Assembly (NCBI GenBank): GCA_016713325.1
Contig: JADJPJ010000093.1
Location: 62,001 to 126,000 of the forward strand
Origin: Candidatus Flexifilum affinis
GTDB taxonomy: Bacteria > Chloroflexota > Anaerolineae > Aggregatilineales > Phototrophicaceae
Direction of reading: 5' to 3'
Length of the DNA stretch: 64,000 nucleotides
Position 1 is the first letter of the stretch. Each line of letters starts with the position of its first letter. Under the pieces are notes generated by a model. It was given only the letters and a program-made list of their open reading frames with translations. It did no database searches and was not told where the DNA came from. A program made the translations under genes and the position numbers. Of the stretch, positions 8,449 to 17,508 are shown piece after piece.

Positions 8449-9915
8449 CTATGCCCCTTTACGCCGGCGCATCATCCGGTCGCGCACGCTCAGGCCGGCG
8501 GCCAGCAGCAGCGATGCCACGCCCACGATAATCAGGACGTAGGCGATCGGGTTGACCCCTTGATCGGCCACCGCCGTCGTCTGGGTGCTGCTGATCGCCG
8601 CCGGGCTGCCCTCGACCCGGAAACTGAGCGTCGAGCCGGCGGGCAGGCTGACCGTGCCGCCATACGCCGCCATCGACGTACCTTCAAAGGTCAGCGGCTC
8701 CTGCGCGGACAGCGCTTCCGACGCCAGCGTCAGGCCGTTGTTGACCAGGACAACGTCGACCGGTCCTTCCAGCAGATAGTCGAGTCCCTGATCGACGCCG
8801 GCAGATGACCCATAGGGCAGTTGGTAGCCCAGGTGCATGATCCGCCGCTGGCCGGGGACCAGCGGACGGGTGTCGAAGATCTGCATCCCGTCGGCACTCA
8901 CCCGGTAACTGTTGCTCGCCGTATCCGCCAGCGTCGCGCCCTGGGGAAGGCGCACGCTCACCGACGTGCCGACCGTCGCATCATCCGCGCCGGGCGTGTA
9001 GTACACGCGGTCAGACTGGTTGACGAAGCTGACGATCTGGATCATCTCCATCACGCCTTCCTGAACGACGATCTGCTCGGAAATGCCGTCGATGACGATA
9101 GCGCTGCTTTCCGCGCCCAGTTCGTAGAGGGTGACCGGCAGCGACAGCTCCGGTTCCGCCGGATCGACCGGAAGGATGGGGCTGACGAAGGTGATATCGT
9201 TATAGCTTGTGGTCACCGCGTATTGATGATGAACGTCGAAGGTGACTTCCTCGAACCGGAAGGTGCCATCCGCAACAGCCACGCCTTCCACCGTCTGATC
9301 ATTGCCTTCTGTATCCACGATGTGCAGGATGACCGGCAGATCCGCCGGAATTACGCCGCCCTCAGTACCGTTACGCAGGGTGCCGCTGATCGCGCCGAGA
9401 CTGGTGACCACGGCGCCGCTCTCGTCGATACTGGAAGCTGCGGAATCCCCACTCGCGGACGCCGCATCGGAGTTGATCATGCCCTGCCGGATCGCCCGAG
9501 ACATCATTTTGGCATAGGTCATCGCCGCGTTGAGTTGTTCGGCGTTCAGTTCTTCGCCGAAAGCGGGCATTTCCTTGCCCTCTTCGCTCGTCAGCCCCTC
9601 GGCGATGGCAATCAGAATCGCCTCGTCGCTCATGTCGCTGAGATCAGGCAGCGGCGCACCGTCGGCTGTGCCACCGCCCATTTCGCCATGGCACTGCGCG
9701 CATCGATCCGCCCAGATCTGTCCGCCCAGGGTCATGACCGCGGCGATTTCGCTGTCCGACATGTCGGGGGCGATGCTGGCGGTGTCGGCGCTGTCGGCGC
9801 TGGAGGGAGGGATAGTCGCGACGATGCGCGGTTCACCCGCCAGCCCGTCGCAGGCCGCCAGCGCGGGAAATATCAAGACAAGGACAAACCATTTCCACTT
9901 CATTTTCCATTCCAT
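8449..9915 (-). CDS. Membrane-anchored lipoprotein cytochrome c with beta-sandwich domains
   Basis: 488 residues. The N-terminus has a lipoprotein signal with lipobox ALAAC (Cys near residue 22). Next comes a monohaem class I cytochrome c domain (CAQCH near residue 75, candidate Met ligand in MPAFGEEL), then a carboxypeptidase-regulatory/Ig-like beta domain from about residue 170. After further beta-rich sequence, a C-terminal helix near 455-475 ends in RMMRRRKGA. AGGAG eight bases before ATG 9915 supports this start over the second Met. Lipid plus helix would hold it on the outer face of the membrane, a plausible docking partner for the neighbouring multihaem proteins. Confidence 0.8.
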   Translation of the reverse strand: MEWKMKWKWFVLVLIFPALAACDGLAGEPRIVATIPPSSADSADTASIAPDMSDSEIAAVMTLGGQIWADRCAQCHGEMGGGTADGAPLPDLSDMSDEAILIAIAEGLTSEEGKEMPAFGEELNAEQLNAAMTYAKMMSRAIRQGMINSDAASASGDSAASSIDESGAVVTSLGAISGTLRNGTEGGVIPADLPVILHIVDTEGNDQTVEGVAVADGTFRFEEVTFDVHHQYAVTTSYNDITFVSPILPVDPAEPELSLPVTLYELGAESSAIVIDGISEQIVVQEGVMEMIQIVSFVNQSDRVYYTPGADDATVGTSVSVRLPQGATLADTASNSYRVSADGMQIFDTRPLVPGQRRIMHLGYQLPYGSSAGVDQGLDYLLEGPVDVVLVNNGLTLASEALSAQEPLTFEGTSMAAYGGTVSLPAGSTLSFRVEGSPAAISSTQTTAVADQGVNPIAYVLIIVGVASLLLAAGLSVRDRMMRRRKGA

Positions 9916-10194
9916 ATGGGGGCTCCTGCCTGTTGCTGAGGCCTATCGTATCACCGAATGTCCTCATACCGTCTGCGCAGACACATTGTTGAGTGCCGCC
10001 GTGATTCAGCATGGGGCGTCACCCAACCCGGCATCCGGGATCATGAGAGTTGTGGCCATAACGCAATATCTGAACCAAGATTACAGAAACTACCAGATAG
10101 AATTGAGGATGTATCGCACCAAACCAACATGACATGCGTCACCGCTGAATAAATGCGATTTGTTTGACAATTGGGCTATTGGGAGATTCACCAA

Positions 10195-11133
10195 ATGTTT
10201 CGACTCAAAAGCCTGCGCCAGAAGCTGATCGCCTGCTTCTTGCTCCTGACCTTGTTGCCGCTGGCCGGCACAACCCTCTATGGATTGTTCTTCACCCGAT
10301 CTGTGCTTTCGGATCAGGCGCTCGAACGATCCGCTTTTCAGGTCGATCTCCAGGTGGAGAGCATCGCGGGGGCGCTGCGCCAGGTCCAGAACGACATCGA
10401 ATATCTCCACGCCCTGCGCAGCCTGAACATGCTGCGCCAGCAAACGGACTCCGAGCAGATCGCGCTCTGGCAGCGCGAAGTCGCCAACGACATGCTGGTG
10501 TTGGCTTCCGTTCGCCCCATGTACCACTCGGTGAACCTCTACGACAAATCCGGCGACCCAATGGTCCTCATCGAAACCCACGACGACACCGTGGCCATCG
10601 TCGGTCCGCGTGACAGCGTTGCTTCGAACAGCGCATTCATCCCTGAAGAGGCCTCCGGCGTCTTCCTGCCTGCAGACACGGATCAGGCATTCGCTGCCGA
10701 TTCCGGTTCTGCCTTCCGCAAAACGCTGGTCCTGCCAATCGGTCAAGCCTACGTGTCATCGGTGCAGTTCGACGACGAGGAAGACATTCCCTTCATCCGC
10801 TATAGCGTGCGCCTGCCCGACTCCGTGCTGATGATCGACCTCCATCCGGGTTGGCTGCTGCGCTCGCTGCCGCAGCACCCCGGCGCCGATACCTGGGCAA
10901 TGATCGACCAGGACGGCCAGTTCTGGGTCTATCCGGCCGGCTTCGACGTCGCCAGCGTCGCCGACGACATTCCGCATCTGCTGATCGGCGCCAGTGGGCG
11001 CTATGAAACGCCGACCTACAGCTACGCCTTTGACGTCATCCACCCGACCGACCGGACACTGGCCTCTCCATCGCCCGAACTCCTGACCGAGCAGGATGGC
11101 TCACGCTGCTTGACCAGACGCCGAGCGATATGA
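10195..11133 (+). CDS. Sensor histidine kinase, N-terminal fragment (frameshifted)
   Basis: Start taken at ATG 10195 with GGGAG nine bases upstream (TTG 10171 is the alternative). It encodes a first transmembrane helix (about residues 12-32) and a roughly 260-residue extracytoplasmic sensor region of Cache type by layout. The frame then closes just before the second helix. The next frame, read from about 11094, continues smoothly (GWLTLLDQTPSD) into the rest of the kinase, so a single missing base near 11091-11100 has split one gene. It stops in an ATGA overlap with the downstream frame, which would allow coupled translation if the split were real. Partner regulator: 12175-12852. Confidence 0.75.
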   Translation: MFRLKSLRQKLIACFLLLTLLPLAGTTLYGLFFTRSVLSDQALERSAFQVDLQVESIAGALRQVQNDIEYLHALRSLNMLRQQTDSEQIALWQREVANDMLVLASVRPMYHSVNLYDKSGDPMVLIETHDDTVAIVGPRDSVASNSAFIPEEASGVFLPADTDQAFAADSGSAFRKTLVLPIGQAYVSSVQFDDEEDIPFIRYSVRLPDSVLMIDLHPGWLLRSLPQHPGADTWAMIDQDGQFWVYPAGFDVASVADDIPHLLIGASGRYETPTYSYAFDVIHPTDRTLASPSPELLTEQDGSRCLTRRRAI

Positions 11134-12173
11134 CGACTTCTCTGTCGGTTTCGGAACAAGGGCTGCCCACTTCCGATCGCTACTGGGTGCTCTTCCGCCG
11201 CACCCCGACCACGGTGCTGTATGCCGACCTGAACAATTTCTACCGCATGGCCATCATCCTGGTGGTCGCGTCGGCAGCGGTCGCCATCTGGATGGCGGTG
11301 AACACTGGCCAGTGGCTGGTGACGCCGCTGCATCGTCTGCAAACCATGGCCATCCAGTTCGGACGCACTGGCACGATGACCGCTGTCACGCAGCACCAAC
11401 CGGACGATGAAGTCGGCGCGCTGACCAGGACCTTCATCGACCTCGCCCATGAACTCGAGAACAAGCGCCGGCGCGAGCACCGCCTGCTGGAAAGCCTGAT
11501 CAATGCGCAGGAAGAGGAGCGCAAGCTGCTCGCCTATGACCTGCACGATGGCCTGATCCAGCAGATGGTCGGGGCGCGCTTCTACCTCACCAACTGCCGC
11601 GATGCCTGCCCGATTCCCGAGACGCCGCGCGGCAGCATTCAGCGCGGCTGCGATGCCCTCAGCCAGGCTATCGTCGAAGGACGACGCATCATCGAAGGAC
11701 TGCGGCCGGCAGTGCTTGACGACCTCGGCCTGCGGTCGGCGATTGAAGAGACGGCGCAGACCAACGCCACGGCGGCCGGCTGGGAACTCGAACTTAATCT
11801 GCACAACCTGCCCGCCGAGCCGGAGAAGACCGTGGCCGTCACCCTCTTCCGCATCGCGCAGGAAGCCTTCAACAACATTCGCAAGCACGCCAATGCGCGG
11901 CATGTGCAGGTCAGCCTGCACAATGGCGACGGGATCACCATGACCATCCGAGACGACGGCAGCGGCTTCGATCTGGAGTCGATCAGCCGGGAGGGGCGCG
12001 GCGTGGGCATCACCGCCATGCAGGAACGCGCGGCCCTGCTCCAGGGCGACTGCAAGATCACCAGCAGGAGGGGCGCAGGGACAGTCATCGAGGTCCATAT
12101 CCCCTGGGAGGCGTCTCAGTCTCCGGTGATGAGTCGTGTGCCCGCCCGAGTCAACGGCAAGGAGAACTCCTGA
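11130..12173 (+). CDS. Sensor histidine kinase, C-terminal fragment (NarX/DesK-type HisKA_3)
   Basis: Carries the second membrane helix (about residues 38-58), a HAMP linker, the HisKA_3 dimerisation motif EERKLLAYDLHDGLIQQ with phospho-acceptor His139, and an HATPase_c domain with an N box (RIAQEAFNNIRKHA) and G boxes (DDGSGFD, GVGITAM). Coding starts in this frame upstream of ATG 11130; the residues before it belong to the same domain as the preceding fragment. The stop lies 1 bp before the NarL-type regulator, so kinase and regulator are one two-component unit. The neighbouring cytochrome operons suggest redox or electron-acceptor sensing (inference). Confidence 0.85.
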   Translation: MTTSLSVSEQGLPTSDRYWVLFRRTPTTVLYADLNNFYRMAIILVVASAAVAIWMAVNTGQWLVTPLHRLQTMAIQFGRTGTMTAVTQHQPDDEVGALTRTFIDLAHELENKRRREHRLLESLINAQEEERKLLAYDLHDGLIQQMVGARFYLTNCRDACPIPETPRGSIQRGCDALSQAIVEGRRIIEGLRPAVLDDLGLRSAIEETAQTNATAAGWELELNLHNLPAEPEKTVAVTLFRIAQEAFNNIRKHANARHVQVSLHNGDGITMTIRDDGSGFDLESISREGRGVGITAMQERAALLQGDCKITSRRGAGTVIEVHIPWEASQSPVMSRVPARVNGKENS

Positions 12174-12174
12174 T

Positions 12175-12852
12175 ATGGACGACGGACCGAACGGCCGCCC
12201 TGTGCGCGTGGCGATCGTCGACGATCACGGCATTGTGCGCCAGGGCCTGCGCGCGCTGCTGACACGCCCCGGAATCGAGGTCGTCGGCGAAGCGGAAGAT
12301 GGCAACGAAGCGGTGGAGCTTGCCCAACGCACCCACCCGGACGTGATGCTGCTCGACATTCGCATGAAAGACAGTGACGGGCTGCAAAGCCTGCCGCACA
12401 TCAAGACGGCCTCGCCGCGCACCAGCATCATCATCCTGACCACCTACGCCAACCCGGCCTATCTGGCGCGCGCCATCAGCGGTGGCGCAGCGGGCTACCT
12501 TTCGAAGGAGATCGACCCGGACCAGATCGTCCGGGCGGTGCTGGCCGCGGCCACGGGCGACAACCTGATCGATCGGACACTCTTGCAGGCGGCGCTGGCC
12601 CATTCGCTCGAAACGCGGATGCTCGACAAAGACTCAGCCGAAGCCGAGATTCTGATCGAGCAGCTCTCAGAACGCGAGAACGACGTGCTGCGCCTGATGG
12701 TGCGCGGCCTGAACAACACGGCCATCGCCGATGCGCTGAGCATCAGCGTTCCGACGGTCAAGACGCATGTCCAGCACATCTTCCAGAAGCTTCACGTCGC
12801 CGACCGTACCCAGGCGGCGCTGATGGCGATGCGTCTCAAGCTGGTGGACTAG
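12175..12852 (+). CDS. NarL/FixJ-family response regulator
   Basis: 225 residues from ATG 12175, behind an AAGGAG site; the longer frame from 12136 lies inside the kinase gene. Receiver domain about 10-125 with acidic pair Asp16/Asp17, phospho-acceptor Asp61 (LLDIRM), Thr in LTTY and Lys in LSKEID. A LuxR-type helix-turn-helix spans about 160-220 (LSERENDVLRL, NNTAIADAL, VPTVKTHVQHI). It pairs with the HisKA_3 kinase immediately upstream. It sits 283 bp before the second cytochrome operon, which it may control. Confidence 0.92.
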   Translation: MDDGPNGRPVRVAIVDDHGIVRQGLRALLTRPGIEVVGEAEDGNEAVELAQRTHPDVMLLDIRMKDSDGLQSLPHIKTASPRTSIIILTTYANPAYLARAISGGAAGYLSKEIDPDQIVRAVLAAATGDNLIDRTLLQAALAHSLETRMLDKDSAEAEILIEQLSERENDVLRLMVRGLNNTAIADALSISVPTVKTHVQHIFQKLHVADRTQAALMAMRLKLVD

Positions 12853-12885
12853 TGCGGCGACAAGATGAGAATGACGACGTTTTCC

Positions 12886-12910
12886 GTAGGGGCGGGGCAA
12901 TCTCCCCGCC
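12886..12910. repeat. GTAGGGG-type palindromic repeat (family A)
   Basis: GTA followed by arms GGCGGGG (12891-12897) and CCCCGCC (12904-12910). It shares the GTAGGGRCG start with other family A copies at 33829, 35547, 36491, 44149, 52679, 57349 and 62696. Confidence 0.5.
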
Positions 12911-13135
12911 AGCCATTCCAGGACGGACACCCAGAAGGATGTCCCGACAACCCATCGGATGAAGGTTGTGGAGGTACTGGAAGGAGCCTGCATGACACGA
13001 CGAAATCAACCTGAGGGATGATCCGGTTTCATTCCGTCGAAGGATTGCGACGCTCGTTGCGAGTGGGACAATCCGTGTGGAGGTTCACGGGAACCCCGTC
13101 ATTCGTTGTTTGTAGCTGTGTTTGAAAGGGAGAGG

Positions 13136-13693
13136 ATGAAAACCATGCGGCAGAATCTGGCCATCTTTGGCTGCATTGCTGCCTTCACCGGCATCCTCAC
13201 ATTCGTTCTCTTTGGAGCGCCAGCGCTCTGGTCCGATGACCTCTGGCGGACCACCGTCATGCCAACAGCCGTTTACGTCGGTTCCGGCGGGTGCCTGACC
13301 TGCCACAGCGACGAGAACGGCGACTGGACGGACATCCCGACTCGAACACTCAACAGCCCCGACGTCGAAAATCCCCATGCCATCGCCACCAGTCTGGAGC
13401 AGGCGGCGGCCACCGTCCGGTCAGAAATTCAGCAGAACCGCATTGACCGCGGCGCGGAACTTTTCCAGACCGCGCCCGATTCGCAGCAGTACATGATCCT
13501 GACCGAATCCGGTTACTCCCCCCTGCCCAGCAGTTGGGAAGTGGCCGATCACCCAACCGTCGAAGGCGAAGATGCCTCGCTGAGCGAGGATAGTTGTACC
13601 GATTGTCACCTGTTCCGCCGCGAGACGATGAGCGGCAGAGGCCCTGTCCTGCTGATCTCGCTGCGCGATCGTATCGAAGAGATGCTTCAATGA
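13136..13693 (+). CDS. Small membrane-anchored diheme-type cytochrome c
   Basis: About 185 residues from ATG 13136 (AAAGGGAG upstream; ATG 13145 is possible). A signal-anchor helix near residues 8-28 is followed by two haem-binding motifs, CLTCH near residue 52 and CTDCH near the C-terminus. The spacing between them is unusually long, with Gln/Glu-rich helical sequence that resembles no family I can name. It overlaps the next cytochrome gene by 4 bp (ATGA). It is first in the four-gene cytochrome operon 13136-17331; the equivalent position in the first cytochrome operon lies outside the window. Confidence 0.75.
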   Translation: MKTMRQNLAIFGCIAAFTGILTFVLFGAPALWSDDLWRTTVMPTAVYVGSGGCLTCHSDENGDWTDIPTRTLNSPDVENPHAIATSLEQAAATVRSEIQQNRIDRGAELFQTAPDSQQYMILTESGYSPLPSSWEVADHPTVEGEDASLSEDSCTDCHLFRRETMSGRGPVLLISLRDRIEEMLQ

Positions 13694-15306
13694 CCCGATT
13701 CCGTTGGCTAGCCTTGATTGGCGTGGCTCTCCTGGTCACCGGCCTCACCCTGCTCACGGCAGGTGGACAGCCGGCCCTGGCACAGAGCCAAAGAAGCAGT
13801 GACTATGTAGGCGTTGACGAATGCGAGTCCTGTCACCGCGATACCGCACGGACGCATCAGGACTCGAATCATGCGCTGACGCTCAACGACGATGACGACG
13901 CCATTCTGGCGGACTTCAGTGCCGGAGAAGACCTGCGCACCGTCCAGCTTCCCGAAGAAGACGCCGCCCGTCCCTTCACCGAAGACGACGTCGCGTTCGT
14001 CGTCGGCACGGGACGTCACGTTCAGTACTACCTCTATGAAGTCGATCGCAACGAGTTCCGCGTCCTGCCTGCCGGCTGGGATGCGGTCGCCGGCGAATGG
14101 CACGCGCTCGATCTGGGCGAAGCCTGGGATAGCCCCGGCTACGACTGGGAGCAGAGCTGCGCCTACTGCCATGTCACCGGTTATAACCCCGAACGCGAGC
14201 GTTGGCAGGATGATGGCGTCACCTGTGAAGCGTGCCACGGCCCCGGTGAGGAGCACGTGGAGATCGCTGGGGATGCCGGACGCCGACCCGACGAAGAAGA
14301 ACTGGTGGAAATTCGCTCCGCCATCAACCCCGGCATCGACCCACAGATCTGCGGTCAGTGTCATGGGCGCGGCGTCAGCACCAGCGGCGAGTTCCCCTAT
14401 CCCATCGGCTATCTACCCGGCGACACCCTGTCCGATTACTGGACACTGACCTCGGTCGAGGATGGCGCGCACTGGTGGACCGAAGATCACGCCCGCCTGC
14501 CCAACATGCAGTACAACGAATGGCTGGACTCGGGACACGCCCATGCGCTCAGCTTCCATCAGGACAGCGAACTCGAATTTGAGACCAGCTGCCTGACCTG
14601 CCACAGTTCCGATTACAACTACCAGCAGCAGTTGATCGCTCTGGTCGAAGCGGGGGAACGCGAAGGCGCCGTCCCCGAACCGCTGACGCTGGAATCCGCT
14701 CAGTACGGCGTTGGCTGCATTAGCTGCCATGGTCCGCACCTGGAGACCGAGCAACCGGTGCATCTGCGCGACGAAGCGCTCAACCTGTGCGCCGGCTGCC
14801 ACAGCACGTCGGCGGCGCTGCCGGATGTGCACTTCCCGGCGCTGGAGATGGTCGAAGGTCGCGAGATGATCCCCGGCATCGGCGGCATCCCGGACGTGCA
14901 CTTCACAGCCGAAGACGGCCCCAACTGCATCACCTGCCACATGCCCACAGTGCCGACCAACGGCGGCGTCCGCGCCACGCATGGCTTCGAACCGGTGCTG
15001 CCGCGTCCGCTGGCCGAAGGCGAGGAGCTGACCGATACGTGCAGTGAATGCCACTCCACCGACATCCCTCCAGGCATCATGGGCATGTACATCGCCGATA
15101 TGCAGGCGGGCACACAGCGCTGGCTGGAATTGGCGCGCGCCGCAGTCACACCAGATACGGAAGAATGGGTCATCGACGCACTCGACTTCATCGAGCAGGA
15201 TCGCAGCCTTGGACTGCACAATCCCACATACGTCGGCACGCTGATCAACGCCATCAACAGCTATCTCAACCTCACCGTGCAGCCCGCAGTGCAGTCAGAA
15301 GGGTGA
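13690..15306 (+). CDS. Nonaheme cytochrome c, cytochrome c554-like
   Basis: 538 residues from ATG 13690, overlapping the previous stop. Signal peptide ending near PALAQ, then nine CXXCH motifs (CESCH, CAYCH, CEACH, CGQCH, CLTCH, CISCH, CAGCH, CITCH, CSECH). It is collinear with the protein at 1-1635, including the CEACHGPGEEHV segment and the LPNMQYNEWLDSGHA block, but lacks the C-terminal transmembrane anchor of that paralogue. It is therefore likely soluble in the periplasm or carried by partners. The motifs place it near cytochrome c554-type multihaem proteins; enzymatic activity cannot be judged. Confidence 0.9.
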   Translation: MTRFRWLALIGVALLVTGLTLLTAGGQPALAQSQRSSDYVGVDECESCHRDTARTHQDSNHALTLNDDDDAILADFSAGEDLRTVQLPEEDAARPFTEDDVAFVVGTGRHVQYYLYEVDRNEFRVLPAGWDAVAGEWHALDLGEAWDSPGYDWEQSCAYCHVTGYNPERERWQDDGVTCEACHGPGEEHVEIAGDAGRRPDEEELVEIRSAINPGIDPQICGQCHGRGVSTSGEFPYPIGYLPGDTLSDYWTLTSVEDGAHWWTEDHARLPNMQYNEWLDSGHAHALSFHQDSELEFETSCLTCHSSDYNYQQQLIALVEAGEREGAVPEPLTLESAQYGVGCISCHGPHLETEQPVHLRDEALNLCAGCHSTSAALPDVHFPALEMVEGREMIPGIGGIPDVHFTAEDGPNCITCHMPTVPTNGGVRATHGFEPVLPRPLAEGEELTDTCSECHSTDIPPGIMGMYIADMQAGTQRWLELARAAVTPDTEEWVIDALDFIEQDRSLGLHNPTYVGTLINAINSYLNLTVQPAVQSEG

Positions 15307-15310
15307 GATC

Positions 15311-16516
15311 GTGACTCGAAAGTTCCAACAGACCTTGATCATCGCGCTGCTCGGCGTCGGGCTGACTCTGCTCGCCGCCGGGCTGACCCCGCTGCTGGTC
15401 GCCCAGGCGCAGGAAGCCACTGCCGAACCTTCGGCAGGCGCGACCGAAGAAGCGCCCGTGCTCGATCTCACCGCGCCTTCTGAGGCCATCGAGATCACCG
15501 GCGACAACAGCTACTGCCTGCTCTGCCACGCGGTGCCCTGGCGCACCAAGACCCTGTCCGACGGCACGCTGCTCAATCTGTACGTCACCGCCGACGAGAT
15601 CCAGAACTCCGTCCATGGCGCCACGGCCGAACATGCGACCGTGGGCTGCGTCGACTGCCACCGCGAAATGCCTTTCCCGCACTTCCTCGCGCCCTCAGCC
15701 TCCGACGACCGTTCCTTTACCATCGACTCCGTCACCATGTGCGTCGGCTGCCACCTGGAAAATGCGGAAGAGCTGGACAGAGGCCGCCACGCCGAAGCCA
15801 TCCGCGCCGGCAACCGAGAATCCGCAGTTTGCACCGATTGTCACGGCGCGCATGATGTGGCGCCGGTGGTCGAACACCAGGAACTGGTCGCCGGTGTCTG
15901 CGGCGACTGTCATACAGCCACGCTGGCCGAATTCCGCGCCAGCCCGCACGTCAGCGCCGGGCCGCTCGGCTGCGCGAGCTGCCACTCGCCGCACAGTCAG
16001 CTTCCACGTGTCGGCACCCTTGAAGAACCCGATGCCCTGTGCCTGAACTGCCACGAAGAAAACCTTGAGGAACTGCTGGTCCATCAGCAGCACTCCGACG
16101 ACGAGTACCCTGTTGGCTGCGTAGACTGCCACATGAGCACCGAACAATCTGCCGGACAGGCCGTCTCGGTCACATCCGATCAGGCAGTTACCGGCCACTC
16201 CATGCACATCGCAACCATCACCTGCACCACGTGCCATGAAGACCTGGTCGCGAGCGGCCAGTGGGAGACGCTGACGGCCAGCACGACCGCCGCGGAAACC
16301 GGCTCCACCGGGATGGCCGAAGAGGTCGCTGAAGCGGAAGCCGAAGCGACGACCGCCTCCGGTCAGACGAGCGTCGAGCTGATCCAGGGCCTGATACTGG
16401 GTCTTGGCTTCGGCGTCACGTTCGGCGCGATCTTCGTCGCGCGCGGCAACCGGGCACGCACGCAGGTCGGGCCTGAAGAATCCTCCGAAACCGATAAATC
16501 GAATGAGGCGCACTGA
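15311..16516 (+). CDS. Nonaheme c-type cytochrome with C-terminal membrane anchor
   Basis: 401 residues with a GTG start at 15311, five bases after the preceding stop. A signal peptide is followed by an Ala/Glu/Pro linker, nine CXXCH sites (CLLCH, CVDCH, CVGCH, CTDCH, CGDCH, CASCH, CLNCH, CVDCH, CTTCH), an acidic Ala/Thr linker and a C-terminal helix near 362-380 with a basic then acidic tail. It matches the layout of 1632-2849 (opening YCLLCH site, SVHGA repeats), so the two operons contain parallel cytochrome pairs. Its stop codon shares one base with the start of the ferredoxin gene. Likely electron relay between the Fe-S protein and the nonaheme partner. Confidence 0.88.
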   Translation: MTRKFQQTLIIALLGVGLTLLAAGLTPLLVAQAQEATAEPSAGATEEAPVLDLTAPSEAIEITGDNSYCLLCHAVPWRTKTLSDGTLLNLYVTADEIQNSVHGATAEHATVGCVDCHREMPFPHFLAPSASDDRSFTIDSVTMCVGCHLENAEELDRGRHAEAIRAGNRESAVCTDCHGAHDVAPVVEHQELVAGVCGDCHTATLAEFRASPHVSAGPLGCASCHSPHSQLPRVGTLEEPDALCLNCHEENLEELLVHQQHSDDEYPVGCVDCHMSTEQSAGQAVSVTSDQAVTGHSMHIATITCTTCHEDLVASGQWETLTASTTAAETGSTGMAEEVAEAEAEATTASGQTSVELIQGLILGLGFGVTFGAIFVARGNRARTQVGPEESSETDKSNEAH

Positions 16517-17331
16517 TGAGCGCACCCAAAGAAGATACCAATCTGAACATTCTCAACCGCCGCGAGTTCATGACTCTGCTGATCGGCGGCGGCGCCAGTC
16601 TGGTACTGGCGGCCACCCTGGCGGAGCCACTGACCACCTTCGCCAACGACATTCAACGCGGGCAGGCGCAGCACGGCCACGACAGTGAATATCACTGGGG
16701 TATGGTCATTGACCTGAGTAAGTGCATCGGCTGCGACTACTGCGTCTGGATGTGCCAGGCGACCAACGATACGAACGACGACATGCGCTGGAATATTCGC
16801 GTTGTCGATGAGACGCCGCTGGGCAAGGAATTCCACGTCACCCGACCCTGCCTGCACTGCGGCCACGCGCCGTGCGTCGAAGTCTGCCCCGTGGGAGCGA
16901 CGTACCACCGCGCCGACGGTCTGGTGATCATGGACTACGACAAGTGCATCGGCTGCCGATACTGCCAGACGGCCTGCCCCTACGGCGCGCGCAGCTTCAA
17001 CTGGAAAGAGCGCACCGACACCAACCCGCGCGTACCCGATTGGAACCGGCCGGAAGTGCCACGCCGCCCGCGCGGCGTGGTCGAGAAGTGCACCTTCTGC
17101 GTGCACCGCATCGACGCCGGGCTGGCCAAGGGCCTGATGCCGGGCGTTGATGAAGCGGCGACCCCGGCCTGCATCGGCATCTGCCCGGTCGGCGCCCGCT
17201 ACTTCGGCAACCTGAACGATCCGGAGAGTCCGGTCTCGAAGGTCATCGCCGCCAACCCGACGCTGCGACTGCTGGAGGACCTGGGCACCGAACCGTCGGT
17301 GTATTACATCCCGCCGGAGGGGTTGCTGTAG
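16516..17331 (+). CDS. Four-cluster [4Fe-4S] ferredoxin subunit (NrfC/DmsB/ActB-like)
   Basis: 271 residues. The N-terminus has a Tat-like signal (NRREFMTLLIGGGASL), so it is probably exported folded. Four Cys groups follow: CIGCDYCVWMC, CLHCGHAPCVEVC, CIGCRYCQTAC, and CTFC with CIGIC, each closing with a CP or C pattern typical of the electron-transfer subunit of molybdopterin or polysulfide-reductase-type complexes. Such subunits normally sit beside an NrfD/PsrC membrane protein or a Mo catalytic subunit, but neither is found here; the operon ends at the terminator at 17440. In this operon it probably exchanges electrons directly with the multihaem proteins (inference). Confidence 0.9.
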   Translation: MSAPKEDTNLNILNRREFMTLLIGGGASLVLAATLAEPLTTFANDIQRGQAQHGHDSEYHWGMVIDLSKCIGCDYCVWMCQATNDTNDDMRWNIRVVDETPLGKEFHVTRPCLHCGHAPCVEVCPVGATYHRADGLVIMDYDKCIGCRYCQTACPYGARSFNWKERTDTNPRVPDWNRPEVPRRPRGVVEKCTFCVHRIDAGLAKGLMPGVDEAATPACIGICPVGARYFGNLNDPESPVSKVIAANPTLRLLEDLGTEPSVYYIPPEGLL

Positions 17332-17439
17332 ACGGGAAGCGATGAGGGTTGAGAGATGAGGGAAACGCCTCGTGCGTAGACCTCGTAGGCACGACACATG
17401 CGTCGTCCGTTCCAACATCCCCACACTTGTAAACAACGA

Positions 17440-17473
17440 AAAACGGGACACCCGATGGCGGGTGTCCCGTTTT
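17440..17473. terminator. Bidirectional terminator between cytochrome operon and TIR-UDG gene
   Basis: A perfect 14-bp stem (17440-17453 with 17460-17473, arm AAAACGGGACACCC) and 6-base loop, with A/T ends on both sides. It separates convergent genes ending at 17331 (plus) and 17509 (minus). Confidence 0.88.
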
Positions 17474-17508
17474 CATTGATCCGCATCACAGATCGCCTTG
17501 TCCACGCC

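Noticed and set aside
11130..11133. ATGA overlap as evidence that the histidine kinase is a genuine two-protein system
   Set aside because: Conserved sequence continues in the second frame upstream of the ATG, which a simple frameshift explains better.
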